From: Ctena decussata
Taxonomy: Eukaryota > Mollusca > Bivalvia > Lucinida > Lucinidae
Direction of reading: 5' to 3'
DNA length: 64,000 nucleotides
NCBI GenBank assembly: GCA_963989385.1
Contig: OZ022503.1
Coordinates: 65,198,123 to 65,262,122 of the forward strand
A model generated the notes under the pieces. That model worked only from the letters and a program-made list of their open reading frames with translations, ran no database searches and was not told the origin of the DNA. Position 1 is the first letter of the stretch. Each line of letters begins with the position of its first letter. The position numbers and the translations under genes are program-made. This document shows positions 1 through 28,669 of this stretch, in pieces.

Positions 1-533
1 TTCAACTCCTGTTATCTCAAACTACAGGTTTCTCAAAGTAAATTTTCTGGAATCAGCAAATTTACTTTAAGATATTAGTACATGTAGTTTGGGATAAACT
101 TTGACTTTGAGATATTGAGAGTTAACTGTATAATTTTCTTATTTCACAGTAAAGTGTTGTGTCCCCTCGTGAGGGCACCTTGATGAGGTGGCTGGAATGA
201 GGAGTCTTAAAATATTTTTTTATGGAGAATTTCAGGATGGGTAATGAAATACTGTATTAATCCTAATGAAAGCCCCCTGCTTCTGTTAAAAATATGGTCA
301 TGTTAACTTGCATAAATTCCTGTTTGCTTCTCTGTATGAGGTAGTTCTTTGAAATGAAGTCTACTCTTACAGGGATCATTTTGGGCCACGCCATTGCGCA
401 TGAAAATTCCATATGGCGCAAGAAAAAACGTTGCCTGTGCCGACTTGATGCACTAGAATTCCGTATGGCGCATATTTTCTGTCCATCCCCGCCTTGGTAT
501 TTCGTCATATCGGCCCACCCATTTGATCCTTTT
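1..533. other. Left edge, no gene recognised
   Basis: No exon with matching splice signals and no known repeat end was found. Short open frames on both strands have no composition or motif support. Sequence near 365-480 contains an imperfect repeat of a short 'CGCATGAAAATTCC / CCGTATGGCGCA'-like motif, which is probably repeat-derived. Confidence 0.4.
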
Positions 534-1640
534 TATGCCCCCGTGACGATAGTCAGGGGGCATTAAGATTTGCTCCTGTCTGTCCGTCCGTCCGTCAGTC
601 TGTCCGTCCGTTCGTCGCACTTTATGGTATAGAGTTTGTGTAATCAACTCCTCCCACAGTTTTCAGTGGATCTTTTTCAAACTTCACATACATGTTGTGG
701 ACATATTGAAGATGTGCATGTGGGTTTTTGTTGGAGCTAGAATTAATTTTGACAGAATTACGGCCTTTTGAACTTAGTCATTTTAGGCAAATTTTTGCAT
801 TGTAGGGTATGCAGTTTGTGTAATCAACTCCTCCCCCAGTTTTCAATGGATCTTTTTCAAACCTTGTGTACATGTTGTGGACATATTGAAGATGTGCATG
901 TGGGTTTTTGTTGAAGCTAGAATTAATTTTGACAGAATTACAGCCTTTGAACTTAGTCTTTTCAGGCAAATTTTGGCATTGTAGGGTGTGTAGTTTGTGT
1001 AATCAACTTCTCCCACAGTTTTCAATGGATCTTTTTCAAACCTTGCATACATGTTGTGGACATATTGAAGATGTGCATGTGGGTTTTTGTTGGAGCTAGA
1101 ATTAATTTTGACAGAATTACGGCCTTTTGAACTTAGTCATTTTAGGCAAATTTTTACATTTGTAGGGTGAGGAGTTTGTGTAATCAACTCCTCCCTCAGT
1201 TTTCAATCAATCTTTTCCAAACTTTGCATACATGTTAGAGACATATTGGAAATGTGCATGTGGGTTTTTGTTGGAGCTAGAATTGATTTTGACAGAATTA
1301 TAGCCTTTTGAACTTAGTCATTTTAGACAAATTGTAGGGTAAGTACTTTGTGTAATCAACTCCTCCCACAATTTTCATTGGCTGTTTTTCAGACATTGGA
1401 GACTTGTTGTGGACACAGTGAAGATGTGCATGTTGGTTATGATAGGAAAAAAATAATTCTGAAGATATTATGGCCTTTTAAACTTAGTCATTTTGGGCTG
1501 CATTTTGCACTATAGGGTATAAAGTTTGTGAAATGTTTTCAGTGGATTCTTTGTAAATAGCATTTGTGCTTGAAAGGTGCTTTAGGGAGGTACACATGTC
1601 CTGTGACAGGCGCTGCACGGGGGCATCATTAGTGTCTTAC
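534..1640. repeat. Tandem-monomer element, ~178-bp unit, five copies
   Basis: It opens with a hairpin (ATGCCCCC...GGGGGCAT, about 535-563), followed by a GTCC/GTCT-rich tract at about 577-612. Then come five diverging head-to-tail copies of a ~178-bp unit, each carrying GTGTAATCAACTCC and CATGTTGTGGACATATTG. Copies start near 618, 780, 957, 1137 and 1320, and the last is the most diverged. A GGGGGCAT motif recurs near 1620. A GACG-type microsatellite, a hairpin end and a tandem core are features reported for bivalve Pearl/Helentron-associated (HINE) elements. That family assignment is inference. Confidence 0.7.
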
Positions 1641-1737
1641 AGACACAATTTTCTAGTTTAAAGATGTGACTTGTTTCAAACATGTGCTTCCTTTTTTCAA
1701 TTTCCGGTTTATAAACTCTCGCTACTTTCGGTTTAAT

Positions 1738-1960
1738 TTCATATTTATTTGGTGAAATTTGCATTTAAATCGGATACTGAGCCAAAGAAAAAGCTTCTCC
1801 TTGACCCATACCAATGGAAAATCACCTTCATGCACAAGTCACGCCCGATCCCTTCCAAATGCAGGTAAACACCGAGTCTGATGGAAATTTGGTCGAGTGC
1901 AAGATTATTGATGTCAGTGAAAATGATGGCCATTACGAGACTTATGAGTTAAATGAATAG
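1738..1960 (+). pseudogene. Possible frameshifted coding remnant, unrecognised
   Basis: One frame is open from about 1738 to 1876 and ends at a stop just after PIPSKC. Moving one base at about 1873-1875 opens a second frame that begins VNTESDGNL and ends in YELNE with a stop at 1958-1960. Both stretches have ordinary protein composition, rich in charged residues. The junction AATGCAG/GTAAAC also looks like a 5' splice site, so the first part could be a true exon and the second a chance frame. I recognise no family. Confidence 0.25.
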
Positions 1961-2064
1961 TCTGTTGTGAAGAATTTTAATTTTTCGGGTGCTTTTGTAG
2001 ATTGGATAATACTGAAACTTCATGAAATATGATTCTTGCTACCAGAAAAACAAGTCATATTTTT

Positions 2065-2965
2065 AGCTCACCTGTCAAGGGGAGCTTATAATATAGCCTT
2101 GGTCCGTCGTCGGCGTTCACACTTTTAATCATCTTCTTCTCAGAAACCACTGGGCGGATTGAAGCCAAATTTCATATGGAGTCTTAACAGGATGGGGGAA
2201 CGATAGTTTATATATTTGGCCCAGGTCACATGACCAAGATGGCTGCCATGCACATATATGGTAAAACCTTAAAAAATCTTCTCCAGAACCACTGGCCTGA
2301 TTGCCTTGAAACTTGGTATGTAGCACCTTGACTCCAGTACTACAAAATTTATATAAATGATGACCTTGGGTTGACCTTGACTTATTTTATGGCAAGGTCA
2401 AATTTGGTCCCTTAGGCTTTTGAATGAGAAAATCTGAAAAAGGGCATTTTTCTGTTGCTTTTGTGCTCTGTGTTATGGAAATGTAGCAATTTCCACACCT
2501 ATGGATATGAGAGGTCAAGGTCATTTAGTCACCTTGATCAAAGGTCATTTGGCCATTGGGTGTCATCTTTTTCAAACATCTTCTCCTCAGAAACCATTAG
2601 GCGGACTGAATCAAATTTCATATAAAGACTTAACAGGATGAGGAAACGATAGTTTATATATTTGGCCTAGGTCACATGACCAAGATGGCCACCATGCAAG
2701 ATGGCCGCCATGCTCATATATGGTAAAAACCTTAAAAAATCTTCTTCTCAAGAACCACTGGGCCGATTGCCTTGAAACTTGGTATGTAGCATCATGGACT
2801 ATAGTACTACAAGTTTATATAAATGATGACATTCGGTTGACCTTGACATATTATATGGCAAGGTCAAATTTGGTCCCTTAGGCTTTTGAATGGGAAAAGA
2901 TGAGAAAGTGCATTGGAAATGCAGTCAACTTGAACCTCTATAAATACTAGAGGTCAAGGTCATTT
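2065..2965 (-). repeat. Tandem-monomer element, ~440-bp unit, two copies
   Basis: Starts with TAGCTCACCTG near 2077, the reverse complement of the end of the elements at 17267 and 31393. Two similar units follow (about 2130-2550 and 2570-2960), sharing 'GGATGAGGAAACGATAG', 'CACATGACCAAGATGGC' and 'GACCTTGACATATTATATGG'-like tracts. GTCCGTCGTCGG near 2103 matches the GACG-rich tracts of related elements. Same broad repeat class as the other tandem-monomer elements, in reverse orientation. The far end is not clear. Confidence 0.6.
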
Positions 2966-3329
2966 TGTGATTTTATAGAAGTGGCCATGGTGGAACAGTT
3001 TACACACTCACTATCCAATCCTTTAGAATTGCAGCCTGTTTATTAGTCTGCCTGAGCCGAAAGCTTGCATTTTGGCCACTTGACCTGAGCATATACTGGC
3101 AGGTGAGCGATCGTTGCCCTTGGGCGACTTGTACTATTTTACATACCATTTTCAACCACAAAATGAATATATGCAGGATGTCTCTGTCAATGGGAATACC
3201 CAATTTTCTATTAAACTGATCTTTTTCAGAAAAGATTATGAGTTAAGAAGTGCCAGAATTAAAGTTCTGTCTTAGATACCATGTTTTGCTGATCTAAGTG
3301 ACAGAAAATCAGCTTAAATTGCAGTGGGG

Positions 3330-3565
3330 ATTTGAGGCCCCCTGTCTTTGGCACAGCATATGTAAGGCGGAGCCCATCTCTGTCCTTTCACTGCCTTATC
3401 CTTCCCCAATTCAATGCAGGTGCCCATTTACTGCTAGGTTGACAGAGTTTTCCAGTCGTCGGATGGCGAAGCCCTGGTTCGATCTCAGGACCTTCCTGCT
3501 ATTTTCTGTACCATATGTATCTGTATCTCTTAACTGCTTAACCATGGCACCTCTCCACAAATTTA
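3330..3565 (-). mobile_element. tRNA-derived SINE, old copy
   Basis: On the minus strand, a box-A-like stretch (TGGTTAAGCAGTTAAGAGA, about 3520-3545) and a box-B-like GATCGAACCAGG (about 3470-3485) are spaced as in a tRNA gene. A body shared with the SINE at 26350-26549 follows, containing 'AACCTAGCAGTAAATGG' against 'AACCCAACAGTAAATGG'. It is diverged and no target duplication was identified. Confidence 0.5.
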
Positions 3566-3693
3566 CTTTACAGTTAATGAAGAGATGCATACCTGTTTAA
3601 AGTAGGTGTGGCTTCAGAAAGGTGAATTTTAATAACATTTTTTCTGGTTGCTTGATGCTGTAATGACCATAAATATTCAGACAGAAGTAACTA

Positions 3694-3762
3694 GGCAAAC
3701 AGTGCTGACCCAGATCAGACTGCCTCTGAGGAGCAGTCTGATCTGGGTCTGCACTGTTTGCC
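3694..3762. repeat. Palindromic (foldback) MITE
   Basis: GCAAACAGTGC...GCACTGTTTGC arms with an inner CAGATCAGACTGC / GCAGTCTGATCTG pair, so nearly the whole 69 bp folds on itself. Related sequence lies at about 8580-8640, 13935-14070, 16790-16975 and 54050-54110 (GCAGACC.AGATCAGACTGC). Confidence 0.7.
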
Positions 3763-3863
3763 ATTCTGTTAGCCATTTTCTGTTAAAAAACAGAGAATTA
3801 AATAATTTGAAAATGCATTATAGGTTTGAGAAAATCACACTTTTCCATTGTATGAATTTTAGG

Positions 3864-3936
3864 CATCTCACTTGTAATTGGAGAGGAGCATGGCATACAG
3901 TGTATGCCATGCTCCTCTCAAATTATAAGTGAGATG
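3864..3936. repeat. Palindrome, ~73 bp
   Basis: CATCTCACTTGTAATT at the left pairs with AATTATAAGTGAGATG at the right. The inner GAGAGGAGCATGGCATAC pairs with GTATGCCATGCTCCTCTC around a tiny centre near 3900. Almost perfect arms suggest a young or actively corrected foldback element. Confidence 0.75.
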
Positions 3937-4549
3937 ACATCATAGATCTGTTACCATAGCAACTATGGAATAACCAATTCGCCAATATTTCAGTGACATT
4001 ACAAACTTAAATTCTGTCAACAGAAACTTCAGATTTTCTCAAATAATTATTCTCAAGTCCTTTAATTCTGTGTTTAAAGTAGTGCCAGACAGTAAAATCA
4101 GCCTGTTCAATTTTAACACTTAAAGCGCCAAAAATGGAAGTTGTTGAATTTGCAAACAGGGTAGATCAAGATGAGGCGGCTCATAACGAGCCATCTCATC
4201 TGAATCTACCCTTGTTGCCCTCTTTTCTTTGAATTTTCAGTATTATCTAGCTTGGATGAAACATATTTTTTACACTTTAAGGGGTTAAGACAGTTACGTG
4301 AAATGGTAATGGTTTACCAATGTTAAAGGTAGGCATGTTTTCTTTTTTTTTCAGTAAAGGATTTATTTAAACTGTTGTAAATATGTATAAAAGTTCTGAA
4401 TGATCATGATGTAGAAAAAATTATGATGTGAAAAAAAAAATGTTACAGCTTTTTAAAAGTTTGGTGTTTACTTATATGCTGCCTTATGTATGGCCTTGCT
4501 CCTAGATTTCTCAGTATGATTACTGTGAATCTATTACCCTCATGTGATT

Positions 4550-4625
4550 GAATATTGGAACACCTAAAACCATTAATTTTCCATTTGGGACAGATGGAGA
4601 ACTAATGGTTTTAGGTGTCCCAATA
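4550..4625. repeat. Palindromic MITE, GGACACCTAAAA family
   Basis: Arms GGAACACCTAAAACCATTA and TAATGGTTTTAGGTGTCCC flank a short centre. Family members occur near 16740-16800, 23036-23118 (just upstream of the OSGEP start codon) and 52090-52140. Confidence 0.65.
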
Positions 4626-4940
4626 CTTAAGCACATTAAGTTATATTCTATGAGCTATTTATTTTTACGACTTAAAGGGGGCCAATATGTCAGATAATGG
4701 TAAATATTTCAAGTTTTGAAAGGAAATAATCTTGAACCAAAACTAGAAATTAAGCTATAAGTCAGGTCTTACAAGGCCGATTTTAACATCATAAAGTTCA
4801 ATTACCTTGTACTAATGTCCTTTGTTTACACCAAATGTCATCATTTTATGAAATGAAGTCAGCTATCAGGACACTTCAAAAGAGGGGACTTTCCCCAACT
4901 ATGAGATCGTTTTTTCTGAAGTGTCCTCGTAAGTGACAAA

Positions 4941-5139
4941 TGAGCCGCGACACAAGAAAATCAACAAAGTGGTTGTGCGCCAGCACAGACTCAGATCAGC
5001 ATGGGCATCCGCCCAGTCCAATCTGACTTTGTTAAGCGCTTAAAGGGTCTAAGCTACCTCCATGCGGACAGCAAAGACTCTGATCTGTGTCTGCGCTGGA
5101 CGCACAACCACTTTGTTGGTTTTCTCGCGTTGAGGCTCA
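4941..5139. mobile_element. Foldback MITE, TGAGCCGCGACACGAG family
   Basis: Long near-palindrome with ends TGAGCCGCGACAC / GGCTCA, then AAAATCAACAAAGTGGTTGT, then motifs such as GACTCAGATCAGC and GGGCATCCGCCCAG. Full copies lie at 14655-14892, 51110-51347 and 61026-61257, and truncated ones near 11110-11290 and 28914-29005. No transposase is encoded and no unambiguous target duplication was seen. Confidence 0.75.
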
Positions 5140-5779
5140 AATGACCGTAGTATGGGGTAACTACTTTTCCAGACATTAAAATCCGCCTCGTAAGACCTTA
5201 GATATAACTTATTGTCTTACCTGGTTCAAGATTTTCTTTTGAAGTATGTTTGAAGGACGTTAGTTTAACATCCATGCAGAACTTTCATCCTTAACCTGAG
5301 GCCTGTAGGCACCTTGCTTTTGTCCAAAGTGTGAGGTATACAAAAAAGGTAAGATGTACAGGATTGTTCTATGCTGGAAGTATGCCTTCATGGTTTGCCA
5401 GACAGCTTCTCTTCAATGTGAGGCTAATTTTATAGTGTTCCAAAAAAGCCCAGTCGTTACTGATATTTTCTTATTTCTCTGCAGAACACTTATAGCCCTT
5501 AACTAGGATCCCATGCAGAATGAAGGCAAAACACTACACCCCAAACAGTTGAACCTTTTCAATAGCTCTGCCAGTAGGAATCTTAATGTAGCCTCAGTCA
5601 TCACAAATCACAAGGTGACACTGAACACTTTTTTCATCCCGAAAGTCCACTCAGTCTGCTGGTCCTGTCACCCACGCCTGATCTATATGCTTCAGAGCAA
5701 GGCTCCAGATAAGAGGTGTATTTTAAGATAATTCTGAGACAATTACTCTTATTTCTCAATAGACATATGCCCTGTCATA

Positions 5780-6065
5780 CCATGAGGGTGAATGAAAGGC
5801 AAATGAGTACACTTTCAGGGGAAGCAACTCTGCCAATTTCATTTTCCGTCCCTGTGAATGTTTAAAGGAAGAAATATTGCCATTTTCATTTTTGCCTCCC
5901 TTTTCGTTTGCTCCCCTACAAGCAACAAATTCTTCCCTAGAAGACCCCATTTTGGGAGGGCTATTTTGTCCGGGGGAAGCAAACGGCAAGTAACATAACT
6001 TGTTTGCCTTTGCAGAAAATGGCGGAAAAAACAGGTTTACCTATACAACTTAATGGATATGACAA
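5780..6065. mobile_element. MITE, GGGGAAGCAA / ATGGCGGAAAA family
   Basis: Begins near GTGTACACTTTCAGGGGAAGCAA-like sequence and ends near AAAATGGCGGAAAAAACAGG. The middle carries an inverted TTTGCTCC / GGAGCAAATTC-type pair. Other copies are at about 8640-8990, 20530-20690, 28850-28905, 56960-57150, 59080-59200 and 63765-63985. This copy lies immediately 3' of the OSGEP stop codon, so it may be part of the OSGEP 3' UTR. Confidence 0.55.
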
Positions 6066-6141
6066 CATATGCTTTTCTTGAGAAACAAGAATAGTCCTCC
6101 TGGATTTATCATTTAGTATACTCTCATCTTGAACCTCAACT

Positions 6142-22993
<16,852 letters not shown>

Positions 22994-23152
22994 TTTTGTT
23001 TTATCTGTAAGTAAACAGAACTACTGCAATGTGCCTAAATTTTAGGACACCTAAAAATAATTGATTTCCCATTTGGTACAAATGGAACATTATTTTTAGA
23101 TGGCCAAATACTTAAGCATAATAGGGTTCAAATAATCAGAACTGTAAATATA
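22994..23152 (-). promoter_or_regulatory. OSGEP 5' flank, occupied by a palindromic MITE
   Basis: This is all that separates the OSGEP ATG from the 5.5-kb element starting at 23153. It holds an acceptor-like CTTACAG about 13 bp before the ATG and a palindromic GGACACCTAAAA-family MITE at 23036-23118. No TATA box or initiator motif can be pointed to. If a 5' UTR intron exists, the real promoter lies inside or beyond the inserted element. Confidence 0.35.
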
Positions 23153-24561
23153 GTCGGGGAAATGAAACGCAAAAAGGCGTCTAGAAAGTGAAAAAAATTG
23201 GCCCATCGTTCGAAAGGACAAATTTGGTATCATTTGAAAGCTTATTGTCTCTGCTTTAATCTACAAGGTGTTGTCGCCTTTGCAAGTGGTGCCGTAAGTC
23301 AGAAAGTGGGGAGATAACTCTGTACCCTAGCGTTCAAACAAAAAGATTTTTAAACCACCACTGTCGTCTAGAAACTGCATAAGGAAGCTTGCATCATAAT
23401 TAAACACTTTATGTTTACATTGTATGAACTCTTAATACTGTGCAATTAAAACAATTAACGTTTGCTTTTTTAAATATGATCTCTTCGAGAAAAATTGAGG
23501 GTGTTCTGACACAAATACATTACGTGACCAAAAGAAAACCTTTATAATGTCCCAATTACTTATTTTTTGGCAAATTTTGAAGAGAAAAGCCCTTCAAATA
23601 TGTAAGCTTGATAACCGTCGTAAGTACAATGCAGATTATTAAAAAAGAGTAATCGTTCAAGTAATTATAGATATAAATTTCAGCAATATACGTTACATTT
23701 GCTTACAACAAAATTTACTTAATCGAATATATAGAAGAAAAGAATGCTTTAGAAATATTTAGTTACAGATGTATAAAAAGCATTATTCCGTTCCAAACAG
23801 TATTGTTTACAGCTTGTTCCTATTACATATATGATAAGGAAGCGCCACTTATACGTATCTACGCGCCTGGGCGTAGACAGTCTAAAGTTAGGTTTTCGAT
23901 CATACTTTAGCCTGGTATGTGTGCTTCTATTCCTTTCGGTTTTAAGAGGGGATGTAGGATTTGATTGTATTCATTCCTGATAATTGCCTATCTTGTTACT
24001 GTTTAGTCTGATCAGTTTTTATTGTCAAAATAACTGACGAAATCATAAACTGAAAATTATCTATTATTTTTACTTATCATGTGCTTCGTTAATGTATGAT
24101 CCGTCGCTATTGTAGTTCAAACCATTTTGAAGTCTTTTTATAACCTGTCTCTGCAATGCAATATTGAGCGCCAATACGTAGAAGATTATATAACTATTAC
24201 ACGAAGCAACTTGTCAAACGTTTCACAATGGTAACGTATATAAAATATTAAGTGTTACTTAAATTCATTTAAGTGATGCAGAATTGTTTCCATTTCATGA
24301 AGATCATCTTATAATTTTGAGTCTGTCAGTGCAGATGCACAGTTACTGTTATACTAATCCATGGGCCAAAGTCCCATTTAGTCTAGAACTGAAGCAATAT
24401 TTGCATTAATTTATACGTTACCTTATATTGTTTCTTATTCTCAGTTATTGTAGTCATGAGTCAATTGTCTAACCTTTGCAGTATCACCTTTCACGTTGTT
24501 AAATGTAGAGTTTCTGTATAATTTTTGTTAGCATGAAGTCTTCCCGGTATAACTCCAGAGC

Positions 24562-24600
24562 TCTCTCTCTCTCTCTCTGTTCTCTGTGTGTCTCTCTCTA
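24562..24600. repeat. (CT)n simple repeat
   Basis: CTCTCTCTCTCTCTCTCT with TG interruptions and a second short CTCTCTCTC run. Confidence 0.9.
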
Positions 24601-26349
24601 ATATTTTGCATTTTAAATTGCAAACTTATTTAGAAGATGTAGGTAGATGTAAAGAACACTGGGTAAAAATGTCAGTTAAAATTGGCGTACATGCGTATAT
24701 TTAGAAGATAGAATGTGGTTACAAATGCGCATATTTACAGGCCCAAGATATGATTTTGTCTGCAACGATACAATAGGGTTATAAGCATGTATCTTTCTAA
24801 AAGTTACATATGTTATCTACCATATCTGGAGTGTTTTATCAGTTCACACACAAATGTCTCTTCCGTAGGCAGAGAAATTACATACATTGGCTGGAAACTC
24901 AAAGGTGAGTCTGCATTGTACTGTCAGTTATCAGATTCTATCAGTTTTCCCAGTTGCGTCTGTAATAAGGAGACACTTAACTAGTTCTGATTAGAAAAAA
25001 AAATAAAATAAGATAATAGAATAGAATTAGAGATATTAAGACTTTTTAGGGTTCATGTCTTAGTCGTCGTTTCTAATGACATACAAAATTTCAGTCCTAT
25101 TACTTAACACTTATTGTTATTACTAGAATTTACCTTATATTATATAAAGTCATCATGTTTGGACAAGTGTGTAATTTTAAAAGTTGCCATGTCAATTACA
25201 GAATAATTAATCGAAAAAAAAAAATAAAAGAATCCCCTCCCCTCCCCCACACACCCCCACCCTTCAATGCTCAGTATCAAACACCGCAGCAATCCTGTAG
25301 ATTAAAAATAATGTAACTGTTGGACAGAGTTAAGCCGCTTCACAATTATTGAATGGTTCTTTCAAATGAAATTGTTACAGCAATGCTTCCATAATGCAAC
25401 ATCAAATATTTACCATAGTATTGTAAATAACCAAAACAGTGACTTGCGTGGAGGTATATTGAGATTTGACATTTCTGAAGCATCCTGATATTATAAGCCG
25501 TTTGCTTGCATATCAATATGTAACAAAACGCTTATTTTTATCGATAAGAACAATTTTGTTATTATGCTTCGACTGATGACAGTTTTGTATTATAGTTTTT
25601 CGTAAGCATTACCTTTTTGGAAGAGTCCCGATATTGAAAATGTGATTACTATTTTAAGAGTATCTTTCGTCACTTAAGAGGAAGTTTTTTTTGTGGGTTT
25701 TTCTTTCTCAAAAAAAAAAAAAAAAAAGCGGCTAAAATTATAAGAAAGTTTCAATCTTTCGCCAAACAAGAGAACAACTTCTTATTTGACAAAAAACAAA
25801 AACAATATGTAACTGTTACAGTTACATCCTAGAGTGTTAAAGTAAAAAGAGGAAATTGAGGATGGTTTATTGTTTTTTCTAAATCCTTTTAAATAATCGT
25901 TACAAAAAAGATATTTCTTAGTTTACTTTTTTCTCTACAGTTATTTGTGATACAAACAACATGTAGAGTAATTACATAGGTGTTTCTTATGAACATGGTA
26001 GCGTAGACAACACAGAAAACGCACAACAATCCATAGGTCTGATAGAAAAAGAAGACGCCGTGTATAAATAGTCAGTACTTGTTTGCATAATTCTCAATGA
26101 TAGACAAAGAGTTCGTTTTGTAATAAAAAATGAAAAACAAAAGAGTACTCCAAATATCAAGCTGTGCTGCAAGAAAGGATTGTATCTGTTGGTAGGCTTC
26201 ACACACGGTTTTTCAAGTACCGTATGTAATATATTCCAATTAAAATCCTTTAAAAATTAAGAATAAAAGTACATAAGATACATGAGAAGTCCAGAAAAAG
26301 AATACATTTCAGAAACATGTCTCTGACTAAAAGAAGGCAAAAGTTTCTC

Positions 26350-26549
26350 ACAGCCTAATGACCATAGGGGCACAACTCATCTAGCTCATCCCTCTCTTTT
26401 CGCTGCATTTTCCTTCAAAAGAAGGTACCTATCCATTTACTGTTGGGTTGATAGATTTTTCAGTTGCTGACCGGCCTGGCCGTGGATCAAACCCGCGATC
26501 TCCTGCACCATAGCCGAGCGTCTCTAACCACTCGACCGAGCATGTCACT
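26350..26549 (-). mobile_element. tRNA-derived SINE inside the 5.5-kb element
   Basis: Minus strand: GTGACATGCTCGGTCGAGTGG begins a Leu/Ser-tRNA-like head with box A (GGTCGAGTGGTTAGAGACG, in part) and box B GGGTTTGATCC. The head is followed by GGTCAGCAACTGAAAAATC and CAACCCAACAGTAAATGG shared with 3330-3565. Insertion here postdates the host element. Confidence 0.6.
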
Positions 26550-27064
26550 GATATAAAATACTAAAATATAGATTTTACGTTACTTTTTTCTCCCTTTGCA
26601 GGCTGCATTTGCATGTTGTAAAAGCCTTTATATCCTTTGGAAACAACGTTATAAGTTACATTTTTGTACAGTAATATACGCTAAGACAAAATAATAACGT
26701 CAAACTCACGTGTAGTTTTCTGATAAATGTCCCGGTCTTCTGTCATTTGTTCATGATTGAAACAATGGGTTCTCTGCCCTTGAAGGAACTTCTTAAGATT
26801 TTTTATTTTGATTTGTCGAGCGTTTTAAATTCTTCCATTTGACTCGGTTTCTTCCGTAACATTCCCGATTTTATAAAATATTTTTAATTGCTTATTTCGT
26901 AAAGGATGGATACGCTTTACTATGTTTCTGTTAAGCAAATAAAAATTTGTAGCAGCTCAGTTAAAAAATATAATTCTTATTTCTGTTGATTGTTAACAAA
27001 CAGCAATGTAATCCAAATAATTATATGATTGTAAGACAACTAGCTTCCTGAATAGCCCGTTAAT

Positions 27065-27324
27065 TCAGTTTAACATTGCTTTAATATTTTTAAGATTTTT
27101 CCAAACTTGAAATTCTTCTTCCGACTTGTTATTTCGATGTTTTACGTCTGATGCTGTAAAATACGTTACGGTACCGTCACTGAGCCAGTCATTTGAGCTC
27201 AACAAGAAAACCCCTTTGCAAATATTAAAGTTTAGATTATCCGTTTGATAATCCAAGTAGAAAGAATCATTACAGATGCAATCTTGCACATTAATTGTAG
27301 AGTGCAACGGTTTTAGATAAAAAT
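27065..27324 (-). CDS. Candidate terminal exon, unrecognised, within the 5.5-kb element
   Basis: The strong acceptor TTTGTTGTCTTTAG is followed by an open frame of 85 codons (entering after one base of a split codon) to TGA at 27067-27065. Residues begin FYLKPLHSTINVQDCICN, contain DWLSDGTVTYFTASDVKHR and end KNLKNIKAMLN. Composition is protein-like, while neighbouring frames are broken. No partner exon with a matching phase-1 donor was found upstream on the minus strand. It could be a gene carried by the element or chance. I do not recognise the family. Confidence 0.3.
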
Positions 27325-28669
27325 CTAAAGACAACAAACAGTGTTAAATGTTAATTCTTTAAAACAAAAGGTTTCACGTGAAGCTGTAAATGTTTAAAAT
27401 TGTGTTGGAGATAAACATGCATTGTTAAATATTAGAAGTTATGGCATACAAAAATAAATTCACGCGTTTAAGCACATTTCTACTCTTCCTTCAGCTTATA
27501 GACAATTTCTTTCGCATGTTTCCGTTAAGTAACGTATTTGACTACAAATCAAGAAGAATGACTACAGAAATAAACATGCTAAATGCTTTTAAACTGGAAT
27601 AAATATTAAATTAAGACACAAGAAGTATTTCTATGTAAACTTTGCATTTTTGTTCCCTTTTTATTATGGCAAAAATGATACGAGCAGTATTTAATAGTTC
27701 GTTTTTTTTCTAAGTCAAATTGTTTCGACATTAATCATAAAGTACTTGTGATATCTCTCTTAAAATATTATAAAACAATCTATTTTTAACAAAAAAGATA
27801 TTTTTGACATGCGTACAACGTATGTACACATCAGTCATACCATGCAAATGACTTTCTTAATTTAAGACAGATTTAACAGCAATCGGCCATTTTGTTTAAC
27901 TTGTAAATCTTATACCCCCACCCCATCCCCGGCCCCACACACCCTTCTTTCCCCCCTCGCGCCACCCCTACCCTCTGCCCCCTTTTCACCGAAAAATTGA
28001 CTTTGGTACTGTTCTTCATTCTTAAGCATAACCTTCCATTTGTCCTGTTAGAAATCAGATTTATTTTTAGCGATGGGTTCTCTATTAAACTCAAACAGCC
28101 GACAATCGACTTAAAATACTACTTTAGGTACGTATATACGGTACAAATAATTTTTCGATAAAACAAGCATTTTTAAATATAACTTTCGTAAGCGTACTTT
28201 TTCAGTTTAAAAGATCATAATAAACACTACAAATGATATACTATGACGAAATTACGTATCTGTTTTAAATAAGATACTTGTGAAGAAATGACCCCCTTTC
28301 ATAAAAAAGCCCCCCAAAATGCATTTTAGCCCCATAAATTCTTATTCTGTAACCATAGTAACAGCAAATTTCTATAGTTTTTCGCGTATAAACTTATATC
28401 AAAGGTTTTGCTATGTTACGCATAAGTATCATTCACATGTCGAAGAGTTTTAATAAATTTTATGGAGTTTCCATAGAAATTCCAGAAATCCACGATTCTA
28501 TTCATAAATTAAATATTTTGCCCCAAAAATTCACTTTGGCACCACTTTGGAGAGCGACAACACCCGGAATCATAAACTTCAGTATTTCCTGCTTACAAAT
28601 CAGTCAACAAATTTCTTTCGAACGATGGGCCAATTTTTCGCCTCAAAATTGGGATCATTTCCCCGACTA

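Larger units (their letters stand above)
23153..28667. mobile_element. 5.5-kb element with diverged long inverted repeats and TA duplication
   Basis: TA at 23151-23152 and 28668-28669 flank GTCGGGGAAATGA and its inverse TCATTTCCCCGAC. Further in, ATTGGCCCATCGTTCGAAAG (left, ~23200) matches the reverse complement of CTTTCGAACGATGGGCCAAT (right, ~28615). GGTGTTGTCGC and GTGGTGCC recur about 120 bp further in on both sides. The arms are therefore ~150-200 bp, mosaic and diverged. The interior is very AT-rich with CT and C-rich simple repeats, a SINE (26350-26549) and one exon-like open frame (27324-27065). No transposase motif was recognised. Confidence 0.7.

Noticed and set aside
534..1640. Regularly spaced repeats that could suggest a CRISPR-like array
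   Set aside because: Units are ~178 bp, contiguous and diverging, with no short identical repeat plus unique spacer pattern; this is an interspersed eukaryotic element.
25987..26202. 71-codon minus-strand frame with a hydrophobic start (possible signal peptide)
   Set aside because: No splice partners, in an AT-rich interior where such frames arise by chance.
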